From Oscillospiraceae bacterium (GTDB taxonomy: Bacteria > Bacillota > Clostridia > Oscillospirales > Oscillospiraceae): 64,000 nucleotides of DNA. Of this stretch, positions 23,261-32,399 are shown piece after piece. The notes beneath the pieces were generated by a model. It had not been told where the DNA came from, did no database searches, and worked only from the letters and a program-made list of their open reading frames with translations. Each line of letters starts with the position of its first letter. Position 1 is the first letter of the stretch. The stretch is taken from the NCBI GenBank assembly GCA_017622995.1, contig JAGAQA010000041.1:1-64000 (forward strand). The letters are read 5' to 3'. Position numbers and translations under genes: made by a program.

Positions 23261-23289
23261 TTGACAAAATAGGAATTAAGCGTTATAAT
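23261..23289 (+). promoter_or_regulatory. Sigma-A promoter of cysK
   Basis: Perfect TTGACA (23261-23266), 17 bp, perfect TATAAT (23284-23289). It drives a leader of ~105 nt containing a short ORF. Confidence 0.9.
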
Positions 23290-23319
23290 CCCATCATCCA
23301 ATTTCTGGAGGAGATCCAA

Positions 23320-23346
23320 ATGACCCACCCGGTATTTCGATGTTGA
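23320..23346 (+). CDS. Eight-residue leader peptide MTHPVFRC upstream of cysK
   Basis: An ATG at 23320 stands 6 nt after GGAGGAG, as good a ribosome site as any in the window, and reads MTHPVFRC then TGA. The final codon before the stop is cysteine (TGT). A 6-bp hairpin CTTCCG-ATC-CGGAAG (23348-23362) starts 2 nt after the stop. A ribosome slowed at the Cys codon or at the stop would cover this hairpin. Since the next gene is cysteine synthase, a cysteine-sensing leader peptide is likely, though it is too short to prove by sequence alone. Confidence 0.6.
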   Translation: MTHPVFRC

Positions 23347-23400
23347 CCTTCCGATCCGGAAGACGAAAAACAGGATACATATTTGAAAGGAAGGAATCTT

Positions 23401-24336
23401 ATGTCTCACATCTACACCTCCGCTGATCAGCTCATTGGCCGTACCCCCCTTCTGGAGCTGACCCATATTGAACAGGAAGAAAAGCTGGAAGCCAAAATTC
23501 TTGCCAAGCTGGAATACTTCAACCCCGCCGGTTCCGTAAAGGACCGGATTGCCAAGTCCATCATTGATGACGCGGAGCGCAGCGGCGCCCTGAAGCCCGG
23601 CGCCACCCTCATCGAGCCCACCTCCGGCAACACCGGCATCGGCCTGGCCTCCGTGGCTGCCGCCCGGGGCTACAAGCTGATCATCGTCATGCCGGACACC
23701 ATGAGCGTGGAGCGCCGCCAGCTGATCAAGGCCTACGGTGCCGAGCTGGTGCTCAGCGAGGGCGCCAAGGGTATGAAGGGCGCCATTGCCAAGGCCAACG
23801 AGCTTGCCGCCCAGATTCCCGGCAGCTTTATCCCCGGCCAGTTTGTGAACCCCGCCAACCCCAAGGCCCATTTTGAGACCACCGGCCCGGAAATTTATCA
23901 GGATACCGACGGCCAGGTGGACATCTTCGTGGCAGGCGTGGGCACCGGCGGCACCATCACCGGCACCGGCGAGTACCTGAAGAGCAAAAAGCCTGATGTA
24001 AAGGTGGTTGCGGTGGAACCCGCCACCTCCCCGGTCCTCAGCCAGGGCGTTGCCGGTCCCCACAAGATCCAGGGCATCGGCGCAGGCTTTGTGCCGGATG
24101 TGCTGAACACCAAGGTTTACGACGAAATCATTACCGTAGCCAATGAGGATGCCTTTGCCACCGGCCGGACCGTGGGCAAGAAAGAAGGCGTTCTCGTGGG
24201 CATCTCCTCCGGCGCAGCCGTGTGGGCGGCCATTCAGCTTGCCAAGCGGCCCGAGAACAAGGGCAAGAACATTGTGGTTCTGCTGCCCGATACCGGCGAC
24301 CGGTATCTGTCCACGCCCCTGTTTGCGGAAAAGTAA
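23401..24336 (+). CDS. cysK: Cysteine synthase A (O-acetylserine sulfhydrylase)
   Basis: CysK condenses O-acetylserine with sulfide to give cysteine. The 311-residue PLP enzyme carries the lysine motif [14 protein letters not shown] (~40-54), the substrate loop [12 protein letters not shown] (~73-84), the phosphate-binding [16 protein letters not shown] (~180-195) and GISSGAA near the end. AAAGGAAGG precedes the ATG at 23401. It has a strong promoter and a leader with a Cys-ending ORF. No cysE lies beside it. Confidence 0.95.
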   Translation: MSHIYTSADQLIGRTPLLELTHIEQEEKLEAKILAKLEYFNPAGSVKDRIAKSIIDDAERSGALKPGATLIEPTSGNTGIGLASVAAARGYKLIIVMPDTMSVERRQLIKAYGAELVLSEGAKGMKGAIAKANELAAQIPGSFIPGQFVNPANPKAHFETTGPEIYQDTDGQVDIFVAGVGTGGTITGTGEYLKSKKPDVKVVAVEPATSPVLSQGVAGPHKIQGIGAGFVPDVLNTKVYDEIITVANEDAFATGRTVGKKEGVLVGISSGAAVWAAIQLAKRPENKGKNIVVLLPDTGDRYLSTPLFAEK

Positions 24337-24351
24337 TCGGTTCTAAAGCTT

Positions 24352-24387
24352 CCCCTCCCGCGTATGGTGATTGCGGGAGGGGATTTT
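24352..24387 (+). terminator. Hairpin after cysK that also holds the pdaA ribosome site
   Basis: A perfect 10-bp stem CCCCTCCCGC / GCGGGAGGGG with an 11-nt loop is followed by ATTTTC, so it can act as the cysK terminator. The 3' arm GGGAGGGG is also the only ribosome site for the ATG at 24390, so translation of pdaA from readthrough RNA would be restrained. Confidence 0.65.
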
Positions 24388-24389
24388 CT

Positions 24390-25163
24390 ATGGGCAAACG
24401 GGACACTGCCATCTTTCTGACCGCCATCGCCCTGACGGTTCTGGGAGTGGTGCGGGTATTTTATGAGGCGGCGGTGCCGACAGCCAGCTGGGGCCTGAGC
24501 TTCCGGCAGGAGGGCAGCGCGCCGGTGGGAACCGCGGGGATGGAGCAGCTGCGGCAGTACGATGCCGCCTACCTGGGGGATACCCGGGAAAAGGTGCTGT
24601 ATCTGACCTTTGACGCGGGCTACGAAAACGGCTGCACGGAACAGGTGCTGGACACACTGAAAAAGCATCAGGTGAACGCCGCCTTTTTCCTGGTTGGCAA
24701 CTACATAGAGCGCAACGCGGACCTGGTCCGGCGGATGGTGGAGGAGGGTCACATTGTGGGCAACCACACCATGCACCACTACGATATGTCCAAGCTCAGC
24801 CAGAAGGAAACCTTTTCCAGGGAGCTGACGGATCTGGAGGAGCTGTTCCGCCAGACCACCGGGAAGGAGCTGCCCAAATTCTACCGGCCGCCCCAGGGGG
24901 TGTACAGTCAGGAAAATCTGAAAATGGCCAAGGAGTTGGGCTATAAAACCGTATTCTGGAGCCTTGCTTATGTGGACTGGCTCAACGACAAGCAGCCCAC
25001 CCGGGAGGAGGCCTTCCGCAAGCTTCTGCCCCGGACCCACAACGGCGCCGTGGTGCTGCTGCACTCCACCTCCAAAACCAACGCGGAGATTCTGGACGAT
25101 CTTCTGACCCAGTGGGAAAACCTGGGCTACCGGTTCGGCACCCTTGAGGAGCTGTTTGTATAG
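24390..25163 (+). CDS. pdaA: Polysaccharide deacetylase, PdaA-like (spore cortex delta-lactam formation)
   Basis: The 257-residue protein has an N-terminal membrane/signal segment (~5-22) and a NodB-type domain. Its motifs are LTFDAGYENGCTEQVLD, AAFFLVGNYI, HIVGNHTMHH (metal His pair), KFYRPPQGVYS and VVLLHSTSKTNAEILDDL. TFD-GYENG and VFWSLAYVDW are characteristic of PdaA, which deacetylates muramic acid during cortex synthesis so that muramic delta-lactam can form. This points to an endospore-forming host. No clear promoter of its own is seen; it follows cysK by 53 bp. Confidence 0.85.
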   Translation: MGKRDTAIFLTAIALTVLGVVRVFYEAAVPTASWGLSFRQEGSAPVGTAGMEQLRQYDAAYLGDTREKVLYLTFDAGYENGCTEQVLDTLKKHQVNAAFFLVGNYIERNADLVRRMVEEGHIVGNHTMHHYDMSKLSQKETFSRELTDLEELFRQTTGKELPKFYRPPQGVYSQENLKMAKELGYKTVFWSLAYVDWLNDKQPTREEAFRKLLPRTHNGAVVLLHSTSKTNAEILDDLLTQWENLGYRFGTLEELFV

Positions 25164-25168
25164 CAGAA

Positions 25169-25193
25169 CCCCCGGCCTTGGCTAGGCCGGGGG
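25169..25193. terminator. Hairpin between convergent pdaA and small-protein genes
   Basis: A perfect 9-bp stem CCCCCGGCC / GGCCGGGGG lies between convergent genes. T runs are not well placed on either strand, so termination strength is uncertain. Confidence 0.5.
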
Positions 25194-25198
25194 AAAAA

Positions 25199-25369
25199 TT
25201 ATGTGTTTTCTTCCAGTTTTTCCCGGATGGCGGCGGCGATCATGCACTCGCTTTCGTAGGGGCAGCAGCCGTAATTGCAGTCGGCTTCAAACCCCGCTTC
25301 ATCCGTTTCCAGCAGCACCCGGCGGCTGGCATCGATGTTCCGGCAGTAGCCGGAGAGAAAATATTCCAT
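25199..25369 (-). CDS. Small cysteine-rich protein (56 residues), unknown function
   Basis: The ATG at 25369 follows the GH13 stop by 1 bp and its GGAGGA ribosome site lies inside the GH13 coding end, so the two are tightly coupled. The product begins MEYFLSGYCRNIDASR and has a cluster DCNYGCCPYESEC, with five cysteines in all, suggesting a zinc or iron-sulfur site. I recall similar unnamed small proteins in Clostridia but cannot assign a family. The C-terminus is a short acidic helix. Confidence 0.6.
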   Translation of the reverse strand: MEYFLSGYCRNIDASRRVLLETDEAGFEADCNYGCCPYESECMIAAAIREKLEENT

Positions 25370-25370
25370 C

Positions 25371-27212
25371 TCATTCCTCCACAATGCAGAAGCCTCTGGG
25401 GGCCAGCACCAGCCGGTCGTAGGCCACCGTGTCCATGAGCTTGCCCATGAGCACATGGCCGGTTTCCACTTCCCAGGGGTCGCCGCTGCGGTTTACATAA
25501 ACTTTGCAGGTCTTTCCCTCAAAGCTCCGGGTAAAGCCAATGTGCTTGTCTCCCGCGGCGAAGAAGCGGATGTCGCCCAGCCGCAGCTCTTCCCGCTCCT
25601 TCCTGAGCCGTCCCAGGTGGCGGAAGAAGGAGAGAATCTCCTGGTCCTCCCTGCCCCAGGGGTAGGTCCGGCGGTTGAAGGGATCCTTGTAGCCCTCCAT
25701 CAGCGCCTCGTCGCCGTAGTAGAGGCTGGGGCTTCCCGGCAGGGTGTACTGGAGGAAAGCGGCCATTTGCAGCCGGTCCCGGGCCACCTCCCGCTGATTT
25801 TTGGTCAGGCGGCGGGCGGCCTTTTCCTCCCGGCTGCCGTCAAAATCATCCACCAGGGCGGTGAGAATCCGGGGGGTATCGTGGGTGCTCAGCAGGTTCA
25901 TATTACAGGCCACCACCTGCGGAGGGTAGTTTTCCACAATGGTCATCACCGCGTCCTTGAGCCCCTTACCGCTGTCCCGGCCCCGCATGAAGTTGAGGAT
26001 CGCCGTGCGGAAGGGGTAGTTCATCACGCTGTCCAGCTCCCCGTCCACAAAGTACCGGCGGCGCACGTCATAGGCCACCTTGTTGGAGGCATCCTCCCAC
26101 ACCTCGCCCATGAGCAGAGCGTCGGGCTTCACCTCCCGGATGCGTTTGCGCAGCAGGGAGATAAAGGCATCCGGCAGCTCGTCGGCCACATCCAGCCGGA
26201 AGCCGTCGGCCCCCAGCTTCAGCCAGTGGGCCACCACGCTGTCCTCATCCCGGATGATGTAGTCCAGGAAGGATTCATCCATTTTGTTGACGGTGGGCAG
26301 GGTATCAAAGCCCCACCAGGAATTGTAGGAGTTGGGCCAGTTGTAGAAGGTGTACCAGCTGTAGTAGGGGCTGTCCTGCCGGTTGTAGGCGCCGTTGCCG
26401 CCGAAGGTTTTCTCCCGGTCGAAGTACAGGCTGTCGGAGCCGGTGTGGGAGTAAACACCGTCCAGGATTACCCGGATGCCGTGGCTGTGGGCAGCCCGGC
26501 ACATGGCCTGGAAGTCGCTTTCCGTACCCAGCATGGGGTCCGGGGTCTTGTAGTCGCCGGTATCGTACCGGTGGGAGGAAAAGCTTTTGCTGATGGGATT
26601 CAGGTAGAGAATGGTGGCGCCCAGGGAGGCGATATAGTCCATTTTCTCGGTGATGCCCTTGAAATTGCCGCCGTAGAAGTCGTTGTTCAGCACCCGGCCC
26701 TGGCTGTCCGGCTGCCAGTGGACCTCCTCGTACCAGTCATCGTGGACAGTATAGGGCCGCAGCTTTCCCCACAGATCCACCTCTCCGCTTTTGCGGAACC
26801 GGTCCGGGAACACCTGGTAGATCACGGCGCCCCTGGCCCACTGGGGGGTATAGAAGTCCTCGGGAATGACGCTCACCTGCCAAAGGTCCCCCGCTTCCAT
26901 GTTGGTGTCGTCCCCTTCCTTCAGGAGCCGGAAGGTGCCGTGGGGGTCCGTGATCCGGAAGAAGTAGAAATAGAGGCCCCGCTCCGAAAGGGTAAAGGAG
27001 CCGGTCCAGTATTCGTAGGGACCCACGGTTTGTTCGTAAGCCATGGGAAAGGAGCCGATCTGGTTTCCGTCCTGGGCGCACAGGGCGATTTCCACCGCCC
27101 GGGTGTTCACCGCAACCGGTATATGAATATGCAGGGTGCAGATTTGCCCCGGGGTCAGGCACCCGAAGGGGATCTTGAACGCTTCCTGCTTGCTGTCGAA
27201 AAGAATTCTCAT
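25371..27212 (-). CDS. GH13 alpha-glycosidase (neopullulanase/cyclomaltodextrinase type)
   Basis: The 613-residue enzyme has an N-terminal beta-sandwich (~1-110), a GH13 barrel and a C-terminal domain. Catalytic regions are recognisable: DGVYSHTG (region I), DGFRLDVADELP (nucleophile Asp), LMGEVWED (acid/base Glu) and LLSTHDTPR (transition-state Asp). The substrate-side segment YQVFPDRF is typical of the GH13_20 subfamily. There is no signal peptide, so it acts inside the cell on maltodextrins or cyclodextrins. It lies next to glgA-glgD-glgC, fitting turnover of glycogen-type glucans. Confidence 0.9.
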   Translation of the reverse strand: MRILFDSKQEAFKIPFGCLTPGQICTLHIHIPVAVNTRAVEIALCAQDGNQIGSFPMAYEQTVGPYEYWTGSFTLSERGLYFYFFRITDPHGTFRLLKEGDDTNMEAGDLWQVSVIPEDFYTPQWARGAVIYQVFPDRFRKSGEVDLWGKLRPYTVHDDWYEEVHWQPDSQGRVLNNDFYGGNFKGITEKMDYIASLGATILYLNPISKSFSSHRYDTGDYKTPDPMLGTESDFQAMCRAAHSHGIRVILDGVYSHTGSDSLYFDREKTFGGNGAYNRQDSPYYSWYTFYNWPNSYNSWWGFDTLPTVNKMDESFLDYIIRDEDSVVAHWLKLGADGFRLDVADELPDAFISLLRKRIREVKPDALLMGEVWEDASNKVAYDVRRRYFVDGELDSVMNYPFRTAILNFMRGRDSGKGLKDAVMTIVENYPPQVVACNMNLLSTHDTPRILTALVDDFDGSREEKAARRLTKNQREVARDRLQMAAFLQYTLPGSPSLYYGDEALMEGYKDPFNRRTYPWGREDQEILSFFRHLGRLRKEREELRLGDIRFFAAGDKHIGFTRSFEGKTCKVYVNRSGDPWEVETGHVLMGKLMDTVAYDRLVLAPRGFCIVEE

Positions 27213-27285
27213 GTGGTGGTTGTCTCCTTAATAAACTCTCCTTCCCCTTGGGAAAAGAGATTGCCTGTAGGATTTGGATGAATCG

Positions 27286-27598
27286 AATTGACAGTTGACA
27301 ATTGTGGTATCCCTTCGGGATGAATTTGATTTTCTTTGCGGGAACAGGATGGTATTCATGCTTTATCGCAATGATTCATCATCCCCGAAGGGGATTCAGA
27401 GTGTCGATAAACCTGTCATTGCGAACCAGGCCGCAGCCTGGTGTGGCAATCCCCAAACTATTTCGGGCCGCAATGGATGAGTTTCCCCTTAAAACCGGGG
27501 GATTCCCACGCCAGTGTGATCACTGGCTCGGAATGACACCACTTTTTCGACAGCCTGCATCCCCGAAGGGGATTCCTTCATTGTCAATTGTCAATTGA
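27286..27598. repeat. Heptad element copy 2, split by a nested palindromic element
   Basis: The left end GAATTGACAGTTGACAATTG with GGTATCCCTTCGGGATGA and the right end ATCCCCGAAGGGGATTCCTT with reverse heptads match the other heptad elements. The right part contains the 151-bp insert at 27402-27552, and ATCCCCGAAGGGGATTC appears on both sides of it. With the nested copy this fills the gap between GH13 and glgA. Confidence 0.75.
27402..27552 (+). repeat. TGTCATTGCGAACC palindromic element, copy 3 (nested)
   Basis: The ends are short inverted repeats TGTCGA / TCGACA. Inside are CCTGTCATTGCGAACCAGG, the palindrome GGCCGCAGCC, TGTGGCAATCCCC, GGGGGATTCCCACGCCAGTG and CACTGGCTCGGAATGACACC. It is inserted in the heptad element at 27286-27598, so this family moved, or was copied, more recently than its host element. 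Confidence 0.75.
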
Positions 27599-27617
27599 AA
27601 GAAAGGCTTTCACAAGA

Positions 27618-27650
27618 AATACCGCCCAAGGGGTTGGGCGGTATTTTTAT
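27618..27650. terminator. Terminator at the end of the glg operon
   Basis: A perfect 12-bp stem AATACCGCCCAA / TTGGGCGGTATT with a GGGG loop lies 20 bp beyond the glgA stop. T residues flank it on both strands. Confidence 0.8.
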
Positions 27651-27669
27651 TGTGTTTTACCGACGGGAT

Positions 27670-29118
27670 TTACCAGGAAAGCATCTTCCGGAAGGCATCC
27701 ATATACTTTTCGGCGGGCTTGTCCCAGCCGAAGTCCTGCTCCATGTCCCGCTTGCGAAGGGCCTCGAACCCGGCCCGATCGTTTTCGTACAGGTTGAGGC
27801 AGCGCTTGATGGCGCCGTAGAAATCGTCGGCATTGTAGCTCTGGAAGGTAAAGCCCAGACCCGTGTGACCGGCTTCGTCACAGGGCGGAACGGTATCCTT
27901 CAGGCCGCCGGTGGCATGGACCACAGGCACAGTGCCGTAGCGCATGGCGTTCATCTGGCTCAGGCCGCAGGGCTCGCTCTTGGAGGGCATCAGGTAGATG
28001 TCACCGGCAGCGTAAACTCGGGCAGCCAGACCCACATTGAAGGTGATCTGGGCGGAAACCTGCTCGGGGAACTGCTCCTCCAGCTCCCGGAAGAAGGTTT
28101 CATACTGGGCCTCGCCGGTGCCGATGAGCACCAGTTGGGCATTCTCCTCCCACATCAGCCGCCGGGCGATGTAGCACAAAAGGTCCAGACCCTTGTGCCC
28201 TGCCAGTCGGGTGATCATGATCATCATGGGCGTGTCCGGATTTACGGGCAGGCCCAGCTCCTTTTGCAGAGCGGTCTTGCACTGGGTTTTGCCGGGGTGG
28301 ATTTTGGCGGCGCTGTACTTGGCAGGCAGATTGCGGTCGGTCTCCGGATTGAAGACCTTGGTGTCGATGCCGTTGGTGATACCCGTCAGCTTCCAGGCGT
28401 TCCGGGCCAGGATGCCGTCCAGACCGTGGGCGTAGTAGGGATACATCAGCTCCCGGGCGTAGGTCTCGGAAACGGTGGTCACCAGGTCAGCGGTTTCAAT
28501 GGCGCCCTTCATCACGTTTACGGAGCCGTTCATATCCAGGCAGCCCCGGTACTCCCAGGGCAGACCCAGCACGTCGTCGAAGAAGCTGGCGTTGGCCCAG
28601 CCCTGATACTCGATGTTGTGGATGGTGTACATACACCGGGTATGCTTCAGGGGGGTGGTGTGGTAGGTGGCTTTCAGGTAAACGGGAATCATGGCCGTCT
28701 GCCAGTCGTTGCACTGGATCACATCCGGGGTGAATTCCAGGGCCAGGATGGCGTCCAGGCAGGCCTTGGAGAAGTAGGCGAACCGCTCGCCGTCATCCAT
28801 GTCGCCGTAGATGGCGCCGGTACGGGTGCCGAAATAGTAGTCGTTGTCGATGAAATAGACCTGGAAGCCCCGGGGACAATCCAGGAGCTTCCGCAGGCCG
28901 GCGTACTGCTGCCGCCAGCCCATCTGCACCCGGAACTGGGCCACCTGCTCTGTCTCATAGGCGGTATTGGTTTTGATCTTGTTGTAGTAGGGCAGGAACA
29001 GAACCACCTGATTGCCCTCGATTCGGCTCAGGGCAGCAGGCAGGGCCTCCATCACGTCCCCAAGTCCGCCGGATTTGGCGTAAGGGGCCGCTTCCGATGC
29101 GCAGATGGCAATTTTCAT
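27670..29118 (-). CDS. glgA: Glycogen (starch) synthase
   Basis: GlgA elongates alpha-1,4-glucan from ADP-glucose. The 482-residue GT5 enzyme shows the N-terminal ADP-glucose motif YAKSGGLGDV (~13-22), DVIQCNDWQTAMIP, YTIHNIEYQG and the C-terminal SKSEPCGLSQMNAMRYGTVPVVHATGGLKDTV. Its ATG overlaps the glgD stop by 4 bp. It is last of three co-directional genes. Confidence 0.95.
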   Translation of the reverse strand: MKIAICASEAAPYAKSGGLGDVMEALPAALSRIEGNQVVLFLPYYNKIKTNTAYETEQVAQFRVQMGWRQQYAGLRKLLDCPRGFQVYFIDNDYYFGTRTGAIYGDMDDGERFAYFSKACLDAILALEFTPDVIQCNDWQTAMIPVYLKATYHTTPLKHTRCMYTIHNIEYQGWANASFFDDVLGLPWEYRGCLDMNGSVNVMKGAIETADLVTTVSETYARELMYPYYAHGLDGILARNAWKLTGITNGIDTKVFNPETDRNLPAKYSAAKIHPGKTQCKTALQKELGLPVNPDTPMMIMITRLAGHKGLDLLCYIARRLMWEENAQLVLIGTGEAQYETFFRELEEQFPEQVSAQITFNVGLAARVYAAGDIYLMPSKSEPCGLSQMNAMRYGTVPVVHATGGLKDTVPPCDEAGHTGLGFTFQSYNADDFYGAIKRCLNLYENDRAGFEALRKRDMEQDFGWDKPAEKYMDAFRKMLSW

Positions 29119-30236
29119 ACGGTATCCCCCCGCTTAATGACAATGGGATTGTTGCGGGTGCCGATGAGCTTGGCACCGGGACGGACGGTGACGTTCTTGT
29201 CCAGAATCACGTTCTTCAGCTCCGCGCCCTCGCCGATGTCGGTATCGTTCATCACGACGCAGTCCTCAATATGGGCGCCGGGGGCCAGGGTCACCTGACG
29301 GAACAGGATGGAATCCTTGGCGGAGCCGCCCAGCATGCAGCCGTCGGCCACCATGCAGTTGTCGATGCTGCTGTCCGCGCCGTAGTAGGAGGGAACGCGG
29401 TCCCGAACCTTGGTGTAAACCGGGTGTACCCGCTCGAAAATATCCTTGTGGACCTCGGGCTTCAGCAGAGCCATGGAGTTGTCGAAGTAGTCCTGCACAC
29501 TCTCGTTGTACAGCGTGATGCCCTCGAACTCAAAGGCGTTGACGCTGACCTTGCCGCTCTGCCAGCCGCCCAGGATCAGATCCCGGTCCATGTGGAAGGC
29601 GTTGTGGGCCATGCATTCCCGGACCATATTGATCAGCCACTTCTTGGTGGTGACGAACAGATCCAGGGAGGCCAGGTATTCGGGAGAAGCGGCGTAGTCC
29701 ACCACGATGTCGCTGACTTCCTTGTTCTCGTTCAGGGTCACCGCCAGATCCAGCATCCGCTTGCTGTTGGCAACGCCACGCTTGACCACCACGGTGATGT
29801 CCTTGCCGCTCTTGATGTGGTCGGCCAGAACCTTCTTCAGGTCGATGTTGTAGGTAACGGCGGAATCCACCAGGAATACATACTCGTCTTCCTTGCCGTA
29901 TTCCAGGAAGGGCAGGGCGTTGTACAGGCTCTCCAGCTTGCCCCGGTAGCTGTGGGTCTGGGAGTTTGCGTAGGGGGTGATATACTGCAGGCCGCCCTCG
30001 CCCAGCTCCAGGCCCCACTCTTCGCCGTCGCCGATGTGGTCCATCAGGGACTGGTAGTTGAACCGGGAGATAATGGCCAGGTGGTGCACGCCGGCCCAGC
30101 TCAGGTTGGTGAGGCCGAAGTCTACCTGACGGTAGCGGCCGCCAAAGGGAATGGAAGCGATGGACCGCTTGGCGGTCAGATCGCCGATATTGGCATCATT
30201 GGTGAAGAGAATACCCATTACGTTCATAGCGTTCAC
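29115..30236 (-). CDS. glgD: GlgD, non-catalytic-type ADP-glucose pyrophosphorylase subunit
   Basis: The 373-residue protein has a nucleotidyltransferase-like N-terminal half and a C-terminal left-handed beta-helix (CMVADGCMLGGSAKDSILF; ILDKNVTVRPGAKLIG). Compared with GlgC it lacks the LAGGQGSRL nucleotide loop, having MGILFTNDANIGDLTAKR instead. This is typical of GlgD, which in Firmicutes pairs with GlgC and tunes its activity. It lies 5 bp after glgC. Confidence 0.95.
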   Translation of the reverse strand: MNAMNVMGILFTNDANIGDLTAKRSIASIPFGGRYRQVDFGLTNLSWAGVHHLAIISRFNYQSLMDHIGDGEEWGLELGEGGLQYITPYANSQTHSYRGKLESLYNALPFLEYGKEDEYVFLVDSAVTYNIDLKKVLADHIKSGKDITVVVKRGVANSKRMLDLAVTLNENKEVSDIVVDYAASPEYLASLDLFVTTKKWLINMVRECMAHNAFHMDRDLILGGWQSGKVSVNAFEFEGITLYNESVQDYFDNSMALLKPEVHKDIFERVHPVYTKVRDRVPSYYGADSSIDNCMVADGCMLGGSAKDSILFRQVTLAPGAHIEDCVVMNDTDIGEGAELKNVILDKNVTVRPGAKLIGTRNNPIVIKRGDTV

Positions 30237-30241
30237 CCTCC

Positions 30242-31429
<1,188 letters not shown>

Positions 31430-31564
31430 GGTCACAGCTCCTTATGTGAAGATAAAAATAACCGTTGGAAAACGCCAGGAAGGGCAAGTGCGAAATCCGG
31501 TGCCGATTCCGGGGAAAAAGTTGATTTTGGCACAAAACCGGCGTTCTTCTCCACGCATAACATA

Positions 31565-32161
31565 TCATACTTTTTTCGTTTCCGAAAGTGACATTTTGCC
31601 TAAATAATTCCCGATACTTTGTGCAGATTTTCTAAACTCCGGCCATGGAATCGGGAAATTACTGGGAATTTCGACTGAATCCGTGGTTTTTTCCAACCAA
31701 TAGACATCCAGAAGACGGCCAAATTTCAGCCCGCAGCCCCGAAAAAGCCCGCATTGGCGGTAGCCCAGCCTTTCGTGGAAGCGCAGGCTCCGGGTGTTCT
31801 CCCCCGTAATGACGGCGAAAAGCACCCGGTAGCCCATCCGGAAAAGGAGATCTTCCAGAATTCCGTAGAGGATTTTTCCGATTCCCTTGCCCTGCGCCCG
31901 GGGGTCTAAGTAGATGGAGGGTTCGGCGCACCAGCGGTAGGCCGCCCGCTCAAAGGGCAGGCTGGCGTAGGCATAGCCCAGGACCAGGCCCTCCTCCTCA
32001 TACACCAGCCAGGGAAATGATTCCGTAATGCCGTAAAATCTTTGGGTAAATTCCGCAAGGGTGGGCACTTCATATTCAAAGGTAACGGTTGTGGAGCGGA
32101 TATAGGGCGCATAAATATCCAGCATCCGGGGAATATCCGAAGGATCGGCAAGACGAACCAT
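31565..32161 (-). CDS. GNAT N-acetyltransferase, phosphinothricin acetyltransferase-like
   Basis: From the ATG at 32161 (AAAGGGATGG upstream) the product has 198 residues. It begins VRLADPSDIPRMLDIYAPYI, followed by STTVTFEYEVPTLAEF, the typical opening of Pat/Bar-type acetyltransferases. The acetyl-CoA loop is YLDPRAQGKGIGKILYGILE (~95-114). Such enzymes acetylate small amines or methionine sulfoximine analogues; the substrate here is unknown. The last ~30 residues beyond the usual end are not recognised. It is divergent from the mgtE unit. Confidence 0.85.
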   Translation of the reverse strand: MVRLADPSDIPRMLDIYAPYIRSTTVTFEYEVPTLAEFTQRFYGITESFPWLVYEEEGLVLGYAYASLPFERAAYRWCAEPSIYLDPRAQGKGIGKILYGILEDLLFRMGYRVLFAVITGENTRSLRFHERLGYRQCGLFRGCGLKFGRLLDVYWLEKTTDSVEIPSNFPIPWPEFRKSAQSIGNYLGKMSLSETKKV

Positions 32162-32220
32162 GTTTATCCATCCCTTTCTTTTTTGTACCATTTTATTCCC
32201 GGCCAATGGCGCTGTCAAGG

Positions 32221-32249
32221 TTGACTTTTCTCCGGAATGGGGATAGAAT
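32221..32249 (+). promoter_or_regulatory. Sigma-A promoter of mgtE
   Basis: TTGACT (32221-32226), 17 bp, TAGAAT (32244-32249). The resulting leader of ~145 nt holds a short ORF and two hairpins. Confidence 0.75.
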
Positions 32250-32283
32250 AGACACAGTATGTGTAAACAAAGGAGGGATACCC

Positions 32284-32355
32284 ATGGATGCCGGAGGAAG
32301 CGGCAATATACCCGGCCGAAGTAGACGCCTGCCCGACATCCGTCGGGCAAGCTGA
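32284..32355 (+). CDS. 23-residue leader ORF upstream of mgtE
   Basis: The ATG at 32284 has AAAGGAGGG 6 nt upstream, stronger than the site for mgtE itself. The peptide is Gly/Ser-rich, then ends PGRSRRLPDIRRAS. Its last codons lie in a 7-bp hairpin GCCCGAC-ATCC-GTCGGGC (32331-32348). The mgtE ribosome site follows an A/T palindrome TATAAAAATTTTATA. A proline- and arginine-containing leader before a magnesium transporter recalls the mgtL logic of enteric bacteria, where ribosome behaviour on the leader controls the transporter. No M-box riboswitch is recognisable. Confidence 0.55.
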   Translation: MDAGGSGNIPGRSRRLPDIRRAS

Positions 32356-32399
32356 TCTGCTTTGCGCCAATATAAAAATTTTATATTGGAGGTAATCAA

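Noticed and set aside
25455-27281. A 608-codon plus-strand frame
   Set aside because: It is antisense to the GH13 gene, whose catalytic motifs are intact.
32250-32399. M-box magnesium riboswitch before mgtE
   Set aside because: The expected location was inspected, but the conserved M-box sequence blocks are not present; a translated leader ORF explains the region better.
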